DNA of 30,334 nucleotides from an uncultured Caulobacteraceae bacterium (GCA_937910255.1 CALEOQ010000589.1:1-30334), one strand, 5' to 3'. Positions 15,772 to 24,872 are shown, counted from the stretch's first letter. The notes: generated by a model from the sequence alone, not told the origin. Program-made: numbers and translations.

Positions 15772-16859
15772 TGGATTTCGGTCTCTCGAGCGAACAGCGC
15801 ATGCTCCAGGATGCGGTGACCCGCTACCTCAGCGAACAGTCCCCGCTGGGGCATGTGCGCGACATCGCCGCCGCGGCGACGCCCTACAGCCCCGATGTCG
15901 CGACGGGCCTGGCCGATCTCGGCGTGCCGGGGGTCATCATTCCCGCGGAATTCGGCGGTATGGGCCTTGGCCTGCTGGAAGCCGCGCTTGTGGCTGAAGC
16001 GCTCGGCTTCAGTGTCGCGCCGGTGCATTTCGCGGGCGCGCATGTCATGGCGCCGCTGGCGATCCTGCTCGGCGGGTCCGACAGTCAACAGCGCGCGTGG
16101 TTGCCGAAGCTGGCGAGCGGCGCGGCGAGGGCGGCCGTCGCGGTCAGCCAAGCCGTGGAGGGCCGGGACGGGGTCGGGGTGGTCGCCAGGGACGGGTGGC
16201 TGGACGGGACAGCGTTGTTCGTGCTCGACGCTGCGGACGCCGACCTGTTCGTGGTGGCGGACACCACCGGCGCATTGCACCTGGTCGCTGCCGACGCGCC
16301 CGGTCTCACGCAGATTCCGCTGACGACCATCGACAAGACCCGCTCAGTCGGCGAACTCCGGATGACGGGCGTCAAGGCCGATCCGTTGCCCGGCGGCGGC
16401 GGCCGGACCACCCGCCGGATCATCGACGCGGGGCGCATTATGCTGGCCGCCGACATCCTGGGCGCCGGCACGGCTATGATCGAACAGGCCGTGGCCTACG
16501 CTGGCACGCGCGTGCAGTTTGGCCGGCCGATTGGGTCCTTCCAGGCGGTCAAGCACATGTGCGCCGAGATGGCGGCGGCCCTCGAGCCCTGCCGCTCGCT
16601 GGTCTGGTATGCGGCGCACGCCTTTGACCATGCGCCTGACGAATCGACCCTGATGGCGTGCCACGCAAAATCACACCTCTCCGAGGTTGGCCGGTTCGTC
16701 GCGCGGACCTCCACCGAAGTGCACGGCGGCATGGGTTTCACCGACCTCGCCGGGCTGCACTACTGGTTCAAGCGCATCGGTCTGGATCGCCAACTGCTCG
16801 GAGGGCCGGAACTCGTCCGTAACGAGGCCGCCCGCGTTCAGGGCTGGATCGCCGTTTAG
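15771..16859 (+). CDS. Acyl-CoA dehydrogenase, second (partner) subunit
   Basis: A 362-residue acyl-CoA dehydrogenase-like protein that starts with a TGATG overlap (the A of the previous stop is the A of its ATG). It keeps the fold: ADLGVPGVIIPAEFGGMGLG at the N-terminus and RVQFGRPIGSFQAVKHMCAEM and EVHGGMGFT at the C-terminus. The middle domain is degenerate, lacking the usual E-x-G-x-G-S-D segment. The Glu found after GGIGFTW in related subunits is absent (GGMGFTDLAG). This agrees with a partner of an obligate heteromer in which each active site combines residues of both chains. It is likely co-translated with the 14563 gene and useless alone. Confidence 0.87.
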   Translation: MDFGLSSEQRMLQDAVTRYLSEQSPLGHVRDIAAAATPYSPDVATGLADLGVPGVIIPAEFGGMGLGLLEAALVAEALGFSVAPVHFAGAHVMAPLAILLGGSDSQQRAWLPKLASGAARAAVAVSQAVEGRDGVGVVARDGWLDGTALFVLDAADADLFVVADTTGALHLVAADAPGLTQIPLTTIDKTRSVGELRMTGVKADPLPGGGGRTTRRIIDAGRIMLAADILGAGTAMIEQAVAYAGTRVQFGRPIGSFQAVKHMCAEMAAALEPCRSLVWYAAHAFDHAPDESTLMACHAKSHLSEVGRFVARTSTEVHGGMGFTDLAGLHYWFKRIGLDRQLLGGPELVRNEAARVQGWIAV

Positions 16860-16870
16860 GAAGCAGGCCC

Positions 16871-18481
16871 ATGACCTGGAATTTCGGCGATATCCTCGAC
16901 GCGCTCCCGAACGCCCTCCCGGCGGACGCGCCGGCCTTCATTCACGGGAATCGAACGATCACCTGGGTGGAGACGTCGCATCGGTCGAACAATCTTGCGC
17001 GCGCGATCCTGGCCCGGGGCGCGAAGCCGGGCGACAAGGTGGCGTTCTATATGCGCAACCGCCCAGAGTACGGCGAGGCCCTGGCCGCCTGCTTCAAGGG
17101 CCGCCTGACCCACGTGAACGTCAACTACCGCTACAAGCCCGACGAGGTGTTCTACATCTTCGATGACTCGGATGCGCAGACCATCATCTACGGCTCCGAG
17201 TTTCGCGACACAGTCCTCCAGCTGAAGGACCGCCTGTCCAAGGTCGCCACGTTCATTGAGATCGGCGACGACGATCCGCCGGCGCACTTCTCGGAGCGAT
17301 ATGAAGACCTCGCCGCGACCGGCGAGGGCGCCCCCTTGGGGATCGAGCGGTCTCCAGACGACCTTCTGTTCATCTATACGGGCGGTACGACGGGCATGCC
17401 CAAGGGGGTCATGTGGCGCCATGAGGACATGCGTGAGGCCCAGCTCGACGCGGTGCGGCGGCTCGGGCCAGCGCCGGAAACCCTCGACGCGCATCTCGAC
17501 TTCGTTCGCGCCACCGGTCCGGGAAGCCGAACCCTCCCGGCCTGCCCGATGATGCACGGAACCGGTCTCATCACCGCGATCGGATGCATGATGAACGGCG
17601 GCTGCGTGGTCACCCTTGAGAATCCGTGGTTCGACGCCGACGAGCTCTGGTCGGTCGTTGCGCGCCATCGGGTGCAATCCATCGCCCTGGTGGGCGACGC
17701 CTTCGCCAAGCCGATGTTCAAAGCGCTGGAGGACCAGCCTGGGCGCCACGACACCTCGAGCCTAGTCTCCGTGGTCTCCTCTGGCGTGATGTGGAGCCGT
17801 GAGGTCAAGGCGGGCCTATTGCGACACATCCCACAAGTCGTGCTGATGGACTCCTTCGGCGCTTCAGAGGCGCTCGGCTTCGGCTCCTCGGCCATGACCA
17901 AGGACGGTGAGGTCAGGACCGCGACGTTCCAGATCGGCCCCCGGTGCAAGGTCTTTGACGAGGATGAAAATCTTGTGGAGCCGGGCACAGGCAAAGCCGG
18001 GATAATCGCCATCAGCGGCCCAATACCGCTGGGTTACTACAAGGATCCGGAAAAGACCGCCCAGACCTTTCGCACCATCGCCGGCCAGCGCTACTCGATC
18101 CCGGGAGACTGGTGCACAGTGGAGGCCGACGGGGCCATGACGCTACTGGGACGGGGCAGCGCCTGCATCAACACCGCTGGCGAGAAGGTTTATCCCGAGG
18201 AGGTCGAGGAGGCCCTTAAGACCCACCCGATCATCGAGGATGCGCTCGTGGTCGGCGTTCCAGACGATAAATGGGGCCAGGCCGTCACGGGCGTGGTGGT
18301 AGTGGCGAGCGGAGTTGCATTCGACGAGGACGATGTACGTCGGCACGTGCGCTCCAGCTTGGCCGGCTATAAGACCCCCAAGCGTGTCCTCGTGACCCAG
18401 GTCCCGTTGCGGGCTTCGAACGGCAAGGCCGATTACATGGCGGTCACCAAGTTCGCTCGCAGAAATTTAGGACTAGCGTGA
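16871..18481 (+). CDS. AMP-forming acyl-CoA ligase (FadD19/FadD3-like)
   Basis: A 536-residue ANL-superfamily ligase that activates a carboxylic acid with ATP and CoA. Visible motifs are the P-loop YTGGTTGMPKG (residues 169-179), MDSFGASEA, the hinge region GRGSACINTAGEKVYPEEVE and the catalytic Lys519 in SNGKADY. The CINTAGEKVYPEEVEEAL segment resembles steroid side-chain ligases such as FadD19, more than long-chain fatty ligases. It starts 11 bases after the dehydrogenase subunit and ends 4 bases before the Baeyer-Villiger gene. Its acid substrate is presumably the product of the oxygenase steps. Confidence 0.9.
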   Translation: MTWNFGDILDALPNALPADAPAFIHGNRTITWVETSHRSNNLARAILARGAKPGDKVAFYMRNRPEYGEALAACFKGRLTHVNVNYRYKPDEVFYIFDDSDAQTIIYGSEFRDTVLQLKDRLSKVATFIEIGDDDPPAHFSERYEDLAATGEGAPLGIERSPDDLLFIYTGGTTGMPKGVMWRHEDMREAQLDAVRRLGPAPETLDAHLDFVRATGPGSRTLPACPMMHGTGLITAIGCMMNGGCVVTLENPWFDADELWSVVARHRVQSIALVGDAFAKPMFKALEDQPGRHDTSSLVSVVSSGVMWSREVKAGLLRHIPQVVLMDSFGASEALGFGSSAMTKDGEVRTATFQIGPRCKVFDEDENLVEPGTGKAGIIAISGPIPLGYYKDPEKTAQTFRTIAGQRYSIPGDWCTVEADGAMTLLGRGSACINTAGEKVYPEEVEEALKTHPIIEDALVVGVPDDKWGQAVTGVVVVASGVAFDEDDVRRHVRSSLAGYKTPKRVLVTQVPLRASNGKADYMAVTKFARRNLGLA

Positions 18482-18485
18482 GACC

Positions 18486-20123
18486 ATGAACACCGAACCT
18501 GCCGTGCGGCCAGAAACCCAACCAATCGAGGAACTGGATGTCCTTGTGGTCGGGGCCGGTTTCACCGGCCTTTACCAGCTCCACCGCCTGCGCCAACTGG
18601 GGTTCTCGGTGCGCCTTTTCGAGGCCGGCGCCGACCTGGGCGGTATCTGGTACTGGAACTGCTATCCTGGCGCCCGCGTCGACACCCACGTGCCGATGTA
18701 CGAGTTCTCCTGCGAGGATCTCTGGCGCGACTGGAACTGGACGGAGCGGTTTCCCGGCTGGGAGGAACTGCGCGCCTACTTCCGCTACGTAGACAAGAAG
18801 CTCGATCTGAGCCGGGATATCCGCTTCAACACCCGTGTCGAGGGTGCCGAGTTCGACGCCGGGCGCGACCAGTGGATCGTGACGACGCAGGAGGGCGGCG
18901 GCGTCCGCGCCCGCTTCCTGGTGCTCTGCACCGGGTTCGCCGCCAAGCCCTATGTGCCGCAGATTGAGGGGCTCGACCGGTTCGCGGGTGAAACACACCA
19001 CACCGCCTGGTGGCCGCAAGGCGGCCTCGACATGACGGGCAAGCGCGTGGGCGTAATCGGCACCGGTGCGAGCGGCGTGCAGGTGGTGCAGGAGGCTGCG
19101 CCCGTGGCCGCGCAACTGACGGTCTTCCAGCGCACGCCGATCCTGGCGCTGGCGATGCAGCAGCGCAACCTGGACGAAGCGACCCAGGCCGACATGAAAC
19201 GCGACTATCCCGCGCGATTCGCGCGGCGGCGTGAAAGCTTCGGTGGCTTCGACTTCCACGCGAGCGGAAAGTCCGCGCTGGAGGTCTCTCCGGAAGAACG
19301 GCAGGACATCTATGAGGCGAGTTGGGCGGCCGGAGGATTTAGTTTCTGGGCCTCGACCTTCTACGACGTGATGATGAACCTCGAGGCCAATCGTACCGCC
19401 TACGACTTCTGGCGCGAGAAGGTGCAAAAGCGGATTCGCGATCCGAAGCTCGCCGAAAAGCTTGCCCCGAAGCAGCCGCCGCACCCGTTCGGGGTCAAGC
19501 GCCCGTCCCTTGAGCAGACCTACTACGACGTCTTCAATCAGGACAACGTCGAGCTGGTGGACCTGAAGGAAACGCCGATCCTGGAAGTCACCCCCGGCGG
19601 CGTAAAGACCGCAGCGCGGGAGTACGAGCTCGATCTCCTGGTTCTTGCCACCGGCTTCGATGCCGTGACCGGCGGCCTGACGCAGATAGACATCCGCGGT
19701 GTCGAGGGGCTCACGCTCAAGGAGAAGTGGGCCAAGGGCGCGCGAACTCATCTGGGCATGGCTAGCGCTGGCTTTCCCAACCTGCTGTTCCTCTACGGGC
19801 CGCAGAGCCCCTCGGGGTTCTGCAATGGCCCGACCTGCGCCGAACTGCAGGGCGACTGGGTCGTCGAATTCCTGGGACGCGTGCGCGACGCGGGCGTCAG
19901 CCGGTTCGAGGCGACCACCACCGCCGAACAGACCTGGAAGGACCATATCGAGGCGGTTGGCGCCATGACGCTCTTTCCCCTGGCTGACTCCTGGTACATG
20001 GGCGCTAATATTCCGGGTAAGCCGCGGGAATTATTAAATTATCCGGGCGGCGTTCCACTTTACCTGCAGATGTGTCAGGCCAGCGCCGACAAGGGTTATG
20101 AGGGGTTTGTCCTAGGGGCCTGA
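18486..20123 (+). CDS. Type I Baeyer-Villiger monooxygenase (FAD, NADPH)
   Basis: A 545-residue flavoprotein, the usual size for cyclohexanone-monooxygenase-like enzymes. It has the FAD Rossmann motif GAGFTG (residues 23-28), the diagnostic Baeyer-Villiger fingerprint FxGxxxHxxxWP at residues 166-177 (FAGETHHTAWWP) and the NADPH motif GVIGTGASG. The region LGGIWYWNCYPGARVDTH is also typical. It inserts one oxygen next to a ketone carbonyl, giving an ester or lactone. Its place between a CoA ligase and a P450 implies a ketone intermediate, cyclic or on a side chain. It starts 4 bases after the ligase gene. Confidence 0.92.
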   Translation: MNTEPAVRPETQPIEELDVLVVGAGFTGLYQLHRLRQLGFSVRLFEAGADLGGIWYWNCYPGARVDTHVPMYEFSCEDLWRDWNWTERFPGWEELRAYFRYVDKKLDLSRDIRFNTRVEGAEFDAGRDQWIVTTQEGGGVRARFLVLCTGFAAKPYVPQIEGLDRFAGETHHTAWWPQGGLDMTGKRVGVIGTGASGVQVVQEAAPVAAQLTVFQRTPILALAMQQRNLDEATQADMKRDYPARFARRRESFGGFDFHASGKSALEVSPEERQDIYEASWAAGGFSFWASTFYDVMMNLEANRTAYDFWREKVQKRIRDPKLAEKLAPKQPPHPFGVKRPSLEQTYYDVFNQDNVELVDLKETPILEVTPGGVKTAAREYELDLLVLATGFDAVTGGLTQIDIRGVEGLTLKEKWAKGARTHLGMASAGFPNLLFLYGPQSPSGFCNGPTCAELQGDWVVEFLGRVRDAGVSRFEATTTAEQTWKDHIEAVGAMTLFPLADSWYMGANIPGKPRELLNYPGGVPLYLQMCQASADKGYEGFVLGA

Positions 20124-20127
20124 GGCG

Positions 20128-20148
20128 CCCGTCACCTTACTTGACGGG
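20128..20148 (+). repeat. Small hairpin between the Baeyer-Villiger and P450 genes
   Basis: CCCGTCA and TGACGGG form a perfect 7-bp stem with a 7-base loop, 4 bases after the monooxygenase stop. There is no U-tract, so it is not a clear terminator; an mRNA-processing or stability role is possible. GGGA at its end may double as the P450 ribosome binding site. Confidence 0.4.
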
Positions 20149-20159
20149 ATAAGCACGTG

Positions 20160-21440
20160 ATGGAAAATCCAATGAGCGACGGCGCGATCGATCTGAGGGC
20201 CGAGGCCCGCGCAAAGGCCTACGCAATGCCGTTGGAGGACATCAACCTCGCCGACACAGAGCTCTGGCGCACCGACACGGTGTGGCCATACTTGGAGCGG
20301 TTGCGCAAGGAGGACCCAGTTCATCTGCACCCGGCGCATCACCACCCGGACGGCGCCTTCTGGTCCATCACAAAGTATGCCGACATCATGGCCGTCGATA
20401 TCAATCACGAGGTGTTCTCGTCGGAGCCATCGATCACGATCTTCGACCAAAAAGAAGACTTCACCCTTCCGATGTTCATCGCGATGGACCCGCCCAAGCA
20501 CGACGTGCAGCGCAAGACCGTCAGCCCGATTGTCTCGCCGGCCAACCTCCACCTGATGGAGCCGTTGATCCGCAGCCGCATCACCAAGACCCTGGACGAA
20601 CTACCGATCGGCGAGCCCTTCGACTGGGTCGATCGGGTCTCCATCGAACTCACCACCCAAATGCTGGCCACCCTGTTCGACTTCCCCTGGGATGAACGGC
20701 GCAAACTAACCCGCTGGTCCGACATCGCCACCGCGGGCCCCCAATCCGGCCTGTTCCTCACGGATGACTACGAGACCGAGCGCAGGATGGAGCTGTTCGC
20801 CTGCGTGGACTATTTCACGCGACTCTGGAACGAGCGGGTCAACGCCCCGCCCAAGGGCGATCTGATCTCCATGCTGGCCCATGGCGAGGCCACGCGGAAC
20901 ATGGACCGCATGGAGTACCTCGGGAATCTGCTCCTACTGATCATCGGCGGCAATGACACCACCCGAAATACGATGACCGGCTCGATCTTAGCGATGAACG
21001 AGAACCCCGAGCAGCTACGTGAACTGCAGGCGAAGCCAGACCTGATCCCCTCCATGGTTTCGGAGACCATTCGCTGGCAGACCCCGCTCTCCAACATGCG
21101 GCGCACCGCCACCCAAGATTTCGAGCTTGGCGGCAAGCTCATCAAGAAGGGCGACAAGGTGCTGATCTGGTACGCCTCAGGCAACCGGGACGAGGAGGCG
21201 ATCGAGAACCCTGAAGCTTACATCATCGACCGAGAGCGGCCGCGCAACCACCTGTCGTTCGGGTTCGGGATTCACCGCTGCGTGGGTAATCGCCTAGCCG
21301 AGCTCCAGCTGCGGATTCTGTGGGAAGAGATCCTCCCGCGCTTTCCTGAAATCCGTGTCCTGGAAGAGCCCCGCCGTGTGGCTTCGGTCTTGATCCGGGG
21401 GTACTCGTCCATGCCGGTCGTCATTCCGGCGCGCAACTGA
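20160..21440 (+). CDS. CYP153-type cytochrome P450 hydroxylase
   Basis: A 426-residue soluble bacterial P450. It has the I-helix oxygen-activation motif GGNDTT (Gly263 onward), the K-helix E-x-x-R in SETIRWQT, and the heme-binding loop FGFGIHRCVGNRLAE with the axial ligand Cys374. Long stretches match what I know of CYP153 (IAMDPPKHDVQRKTVSPIV, RVSIELTTQMLATLFDFPW, LRILWEEILPRFPEI), a family that hydroxylates alkane termini, alicyclic rings and terpenes. ATG 20160 is chosen; GTG 20157 or ATG 20172 are alternatives. It needs a ferredoxin and a reductase: the adjacent ferredoxin gene is broken and no reductase lies in the window, so its electrons must come from elsewhere. Confidence 0.92.
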   Translation: MENPMSDGAIDLRAEARAKAYAMPLEDINLADTELWRTDTVWPYLERLRKEDPVHLHPAHHHPDGAFWSITKYADIMAVDINHEVFSSEPSITIFDQKEDFTLPMFIAMDPPKHDVQRKTVSPIVSPANLHLMEPLIRSRITKTLDELPIGEPFDWVDRVSIELTTQMLATLFDFPWDERRKLTRWSDIATAGPQSGLFLTDDYETERRMELFACVDYFTRLWNERVNAPPKGDLISMLAHGEATRNMDRMEYLGNLLLLIIGGNDTTRNTMTGSILAMNENPEQLRELQAKPDLIPSMVSETIRWQTPLSNMRRTATQDFELGGKLIKKGDKVLIWYASGNRDEEAIENPEAYIIDRERPRNHLSFGFGIHRCVGNRLAELQLRILWEEILPRFPEIRVLEEPRRVASVLIRGYSSMPVVIPARN

Positions 21441-21551
21441 GCCTGGCATTCGCTAAGTCCAGAGGACGCGCCCAATCTCAATAGCCTTGAGCCCGCCTGT
21501 GCGGGTCATTCAGCATCCACTCGAGCCAGACGGGCTCTGGAGTTCAGCAAG

Positions 21552-21862
21552 AGTTCCAATCACCAGGATCACCTACATCGAGCACGACGGGACGAGCATG
21601 TGGTCGACGTCAAGCCCGGCCTCACGGGAATGGAAGGCGCGGTCAAGAACAACATCCCGGGCATCGACGCAGACTGCGGCGACGCCTACGCCCCCTGCCG
21701 AGTCTATATTGACAAGGCTCGGGCCGACAAGACCGGCGCGTCCCGGCATTGGAGGAGTCGATGCTGGATTTTGCCGAGGGCGTCGAACCAACAGCCATCT
21801 CTCTTGCCAGATCAAGGTCAGCGATGCGCTCGACGGACTGATTGTGAATGCCGGAGCGTTGA
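21552..21862 (+). pseudogene. Decayed 2Fe-2S ferredoxin gene (CYP153 partner type)
   Basis: Across three frames the sequence reads as one adrenodoxin/putidaredoxin-type ferredoxin: ITRITYIEHDGT, then VDVKPGLTGMEGAVKNNIPG with IDADCGDAYAPCRVYID, then EESMLDFAEGVEP, then SHLSCQIKVSDALDGL, and near the end MPER with a TGA at 21860-21862. At least three frameshifts (near 21594, 21750 and 21798) and a probable fourth near 21847 break it. The start codon is gone. The cluster loop should be C-x5-C-x2-C; here it has lost two residues and the middle Cys. It lies 110 bases after the P450, the usual place for its redox partner. Function is clearly lost. Confidence 0.8.
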
Positions 21863-21912
21863 CACTTATTGGCCGCTGCGCGAGGAAACGCGCGTACTCA
21901 GGCAGATCGATT

Positions 21913-22383
21913 TCAGGTTAGGCTGTCGCGGAGCGTCATGAGCGTCGCAACGAGCGCCCTATGTTCGTCTTTGGCGAGCCGTCCGAACGTTTGCTGATGC
22001 AGCGCTTGAGCTTTCTCGCCCAGTGACGGCATGATCTCCTGAGACTTCTCAGTCAGAAAAACGCGCCATATCCGGCGGTCGTCCGGGTGGGCGCGACGCT
22101 GCACATGGCCGGAGTGCTCAAGCCGATCAATCATTTGTCCCAATGATGCCCGGCTGACCTCAAGCTCTTTCGCCAAGTCCGCCTGGGATCTCCCATCCTC
22201 GCGTTGGAGATAAACCAGCACACGCCACATTGAGCCTGTGAGGCCCAGGTCCAGCATTCTCCGGTCCACCGACGCGCGCAGCAGGCGAGTAACCTCCGCC
22301 AGGAGATAGCCGGTGCCAAGCGGAGTGAATTTGAGGTCCAGCGCCTCGGGCGCAGAGTCCTCATTGTGGGCGGCGCATTGCAT
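21913..22383 (-). CDS. MarR-family transcriptional regulator
   Basis: A 156-residue winged-helix regulator. The core is GLTGSMWRVLVYLQ, the recognition segment SQADLAKELEVSRASLGQMIDRLE and the wing DRRIWRVFLTEK. I place the start at the ATG at 22383 because AAGGA at 22393-22397 is 9 bases ahead; the ATG at 22392 touches that box. It is monocistronic, separated by over 200 bases from the TetR gene upstream and convergent with the ferredoxin relic. A role in controlling the P450 block is possible but only positional. Confidence 0.85.
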   Translation of the reverse strand: MQCAAHNEDSAPEALDLKFTPLGTGYLLAEVTRLLRASVDRRMLDLGLTGSMWRVLVYLQREDGRSQADLAKELEVSRASLGQMIDRLEHSGHVQRRAHPDDRRIWRVFLTEKSQEIMPSLGEKAQALHQQTFGRLAKDEHRALVATLMTLRDSLT

Positions 22384-22611
22384 GAGCGACATTCCTTAAA
22401 ACCAGCGGAGATTCGAACAAGTTAGCTCGCGCGTGGCAATTGGCGACAGCGCCCTCGGCGGCATATTGCACACCACGGGCTGAACGAGGGATCAGCCCCG
22501 GCGCCGGCCGCGGGTGGTGGAAAGGCTGAGCGAGGCGAGCCGCAAGCCGCCACACAGCTTAGGCGGACCGCCTTGCGGCGCAGGATTCATGTCATAGCCT
22601 CGGCAGGCACA

Positions 22612-23217
22612 TTACCTATCAGTTGCGTAAGCCTTTAGGAAGAGTCTCGAGCAAGCTCTAGCATGGGACTCTATGGGCTTTTCATCGTGGATCCCCGCCA
22701 GAATCATGAGTTGCGCGTTCGATACGACAGCAGTGTGGAAGAGTTGAGCTGCGATGTCGGGTTCATCGACAGTGAGACGCCCCCGCGCACATTGCGCGCG
22801 GAGATAGGTTGCGATGCGTTCCCGCATACGCACCGCAGTCGCGTCATAGATCAGCTGGGCCGCTGCCGCATCGTGCTGGATGGCAAAGAAGATCGCGCGA
22901 AGCATTTTCCGATAGGCGGGCTGTGAGAGCTCGCGCAGCAAGGCAAGGGCGTAGGATCCCAGCTCGTCCTCAGGATCTCCGTTGCTGTCCAGATCGAGCA
23001 TCGGATCGTACAAAACACTGAGGCCACTGGCGACCAAAGCGTCCATCAGGCCGGCTCTGCTGCCGAAATGATTGTAGACCGTCTGCTTTGAGACGGCCGC
23101 TGAGCGGGCGATCGAGGTGACCGACACATCTGGGCCAAGCCGACTCATCAGGTCCGCCGTAGCCAAGAGGATCGCCTCCCGCTTGGCTTTGCAGGTCGAG
23201 TTTGCGCGCCTGTTCAT
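22612..23217 (-). CDS. TetR-family transcriptional regulator
   Basis: A 201-residue regulator with an N-terminal TetR helix-turn-helix (about residues 12-58: REAILLATADLMSRLG, VTSIARSAAVSKQTVYNHFG) and a helical C-terminal domain of the AcrR/TetR_C type that binds ligand and dimerises. Its ATG overlaps the stop of the MFS gene (ATGA), so it is the last gene of the efflux operon. TetR proteins placed like this usually repress their own pump operon. Having it at the end of an operon that already begins with a MarR gene is unusual. Confidence 0.88.
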   Translation of the reverse strand: MNRRANSTCKAKREAILLATADLMSRLGPDVSVTSIARSAAVSKQTVYNHFGSRAGLMDALVASGLSVLYDPMLDLDSNGDPEDELGSYALALLRELSQPAYRKMLRAIFFAIQHDAAAAQLIYDATAVRMRERIATYLRAQCARGRLTVDEPDIAAQLFHTAVVSNAQLMILAGIHDEKPIESHARACSRLFLKAYATDR

Positions 23218-24872
23218 ATTCTCACCGCGCGAGCCTTGGCTTCAATTACAGGGTCTGCTGCTGGCCCGGCATCCGCCTCGTCTTCAGCCTTCTCAGCCGA
23301 TTGGGGGCCTGGACCTAGCCGCGCAGCAACGCGCCCCAAGGCGCGATGGAGCACGAAAGTTGGCGCGAGGGCCACGGCGAAGACCATGGCCGTGATCAGG
23401 AATCCATCTCGATAGGCGGCGGCGGCCGCCTGGTAGTAAACCCCTTGCCCCAGCAACCAGCCGGCGGCCGGGAGTTGCTCCAGAGGCCCGAGTCCCAACG
23501 CGTGGACGGTTCGCGCGGCTTCCATGAGATAGCCGCTTGTAGCTGAATTATCCGACGTCTGGGTCGCGGCGAGGGCGTCGCCGTGGAACGCGGTTCGCCG
23601 CTCAATAATCACGCCCAGAATACCCGTGCCGAGCGCTCCGCCCAGTTGCCGGGTGAAGTTCATCGAGCCAGAGCCCTGGGATAACAGTTCCAGCGGCAGC
23701 ACCTTGAGAGCTGCAGAACTCAGCGAGGGGAACACAAAGCCCATCCCAATGCGGCCAATCACCGTCCACCAGGCGAGCGTCCAGAAGGCGGTGTCAGCGC
23801 TCACGTGGGCCGTAAGCCACGAGGAATAGGCAAAGATAGCCATGCCCGCCCCGATCAGCAATCCTGGCGACAGCCGGTCGCTCATCATGCCTGCGGCGGG
23901 AAAGACGATGACCAGGACGAAGCCGGCCGGCATCAGCAGCAGACCCGCTTGGGTTGGGGTGAAGTTTTGAATCTGCTGGACGAAGACCGGGAGCAGATAG
24001 GTCGTGCCGTACAGGCCGGCCCCCAGCACAAAGCTGACCGCCGCGGCCGCAGCGAAGGGGGGACTGGCGAACACCCGCAGGTCGAGCAGCGGATGCGGAA
24101 TCCGACGTTCGCGGACGAGGAAGGCCGCCGCGCAGGTCATCGTGATTGCAAGCCCTGCGAGGACGGGCGTGGAGGCCCAGCCCAAGCGCTGGCCGCTGGA
24201 CATGGTTTGCAGCAGCGCGAGCAGGGCCACGCTGAGCCACACCAGAGCCGGCCAGTCCAGTCGGGCCTTCGCGACCGCAGGATCGCGATCGGGCAGGAAG
24301 AGGTGCGCCAGCGTGATGCCACCCAGGCCGAATGGAATCCCCAAATAGAAAAGGAACCGCCAGTCGAAGCTATCCATCAGCAGTCCCCCGACCCACGGAC
24401 CCAGCGCCGGGGCGAGCACCACGCCAATCCCGAAGATTCCCATGGCCGCGCCGCGCTTGTCGGGGGGAAACACCTGGAACATCACGACCATCGCCAGCGG
24501 CTGGATGACGCCCGCTGCAGCGCCCTGGATCACCCGGGAGACTATGAGCACCGTATCATCCGGCGCCAGCCCGCCGAGGACCGATCCGAACAGGAACACG
24601 CCCAGGGCCACCGTCATGGTTTGCCGCTGACCGAAGGTGCGTTCGCACCAGGCAGAGAGCAGCATGGTGACCGTCATTGCGGCGAGAAAGCCGGTGGCGA
24701 GCCACTGCACCCGGGTCTGATCGATGCCGAACTGGCCCATGATTGCCGGAACAGCCACGTTGACGATGGTGGATGAAAGCACCACCGCGATCGCCGAGAC
24801 CATGGCCGCCGCCGTCGCGAGCCAGCGGTACATCGACCCATAGCGCGCGAACAGGGCCTCAGTCTGTGACAT
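23214..24872 (-). CDS. MFS multidrug efflux transporter, DHA2/EmrB type
   Basis: A 552-residue polytopic membrane protein with about 14 hydrophobic segments, the drug:H+ antiporter-2 layout. Diagnostic stretches are VNVAVPAIMGQFG near residue 40 and motif C-like GPWVGGLLMDSFDWRFLFY near residue 160. It overlaps the upstream membrane-fusion gene by 14 bases and the downstream tetR by 4. With the EmrA-like partner it should expel hydrophobic compounds across both membranes, perhaps a toxic substrate or intermediate of the neighbouring pathway. No outer-membrane channel gene is present here. The symbol emrB is by family only. Confidence 0.9.
   Translation of the reverse strand: MSQTEALFARYGSMYRWLATAAAMVSAIAVVLSSTIVNVAVPAIMGQFGIDQTRVQWLATGFLAAMTVTMLLSAWCERTFGQRQTMTVALGVFLFGSVLGGLAPDDTVLIVSRVIQGAAAGVIQPLAMVVMFQVFPPDKRGAAMGIFGIGVVLAPALGPWVGGLLMDSFDWRFLFYLGIPFGLGGITLAHLFLPDRDPAVAKARLDWPALVWLSVALLALLQTMSSGQRLGWASTPVLAGLAITMTCAAAFLVRERRIPHPLLDLRVFASPPFAAAAAVSFVLGAGLYGTTYLLPVFVQQIQNFTPTQAGLLLMPAGFVLVIVFPAAGMMSDRLSPGLLIGAGMAIFAYSSWLTAHVSADTAFWTLAWWTVIGRIGMGFVFPSLSSAALKVLPLELLSQGSGSMNFTRQLGGALGTGILGVIIERRTAFHGDALAATQTSDNSATSGYLMEAARTVHALGLGPLEQLPAAGWLLGQGVYYQAAAAAYRDGFLITAMVFAVALAPTFVLHRALGRVAARLGPGPQSAEKAEDEADAGPAADPVIEAKARAVRI

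Noticed and set aside
18444..19946. A 500-residue open frame on the minus strand
   Set aside because: It lies wholly antisense to the Baeyer-Villiger gene, which has full motifs. Its composition (Arg, Gly, Ala, His rich) is typical of a high-GC shadow frame.
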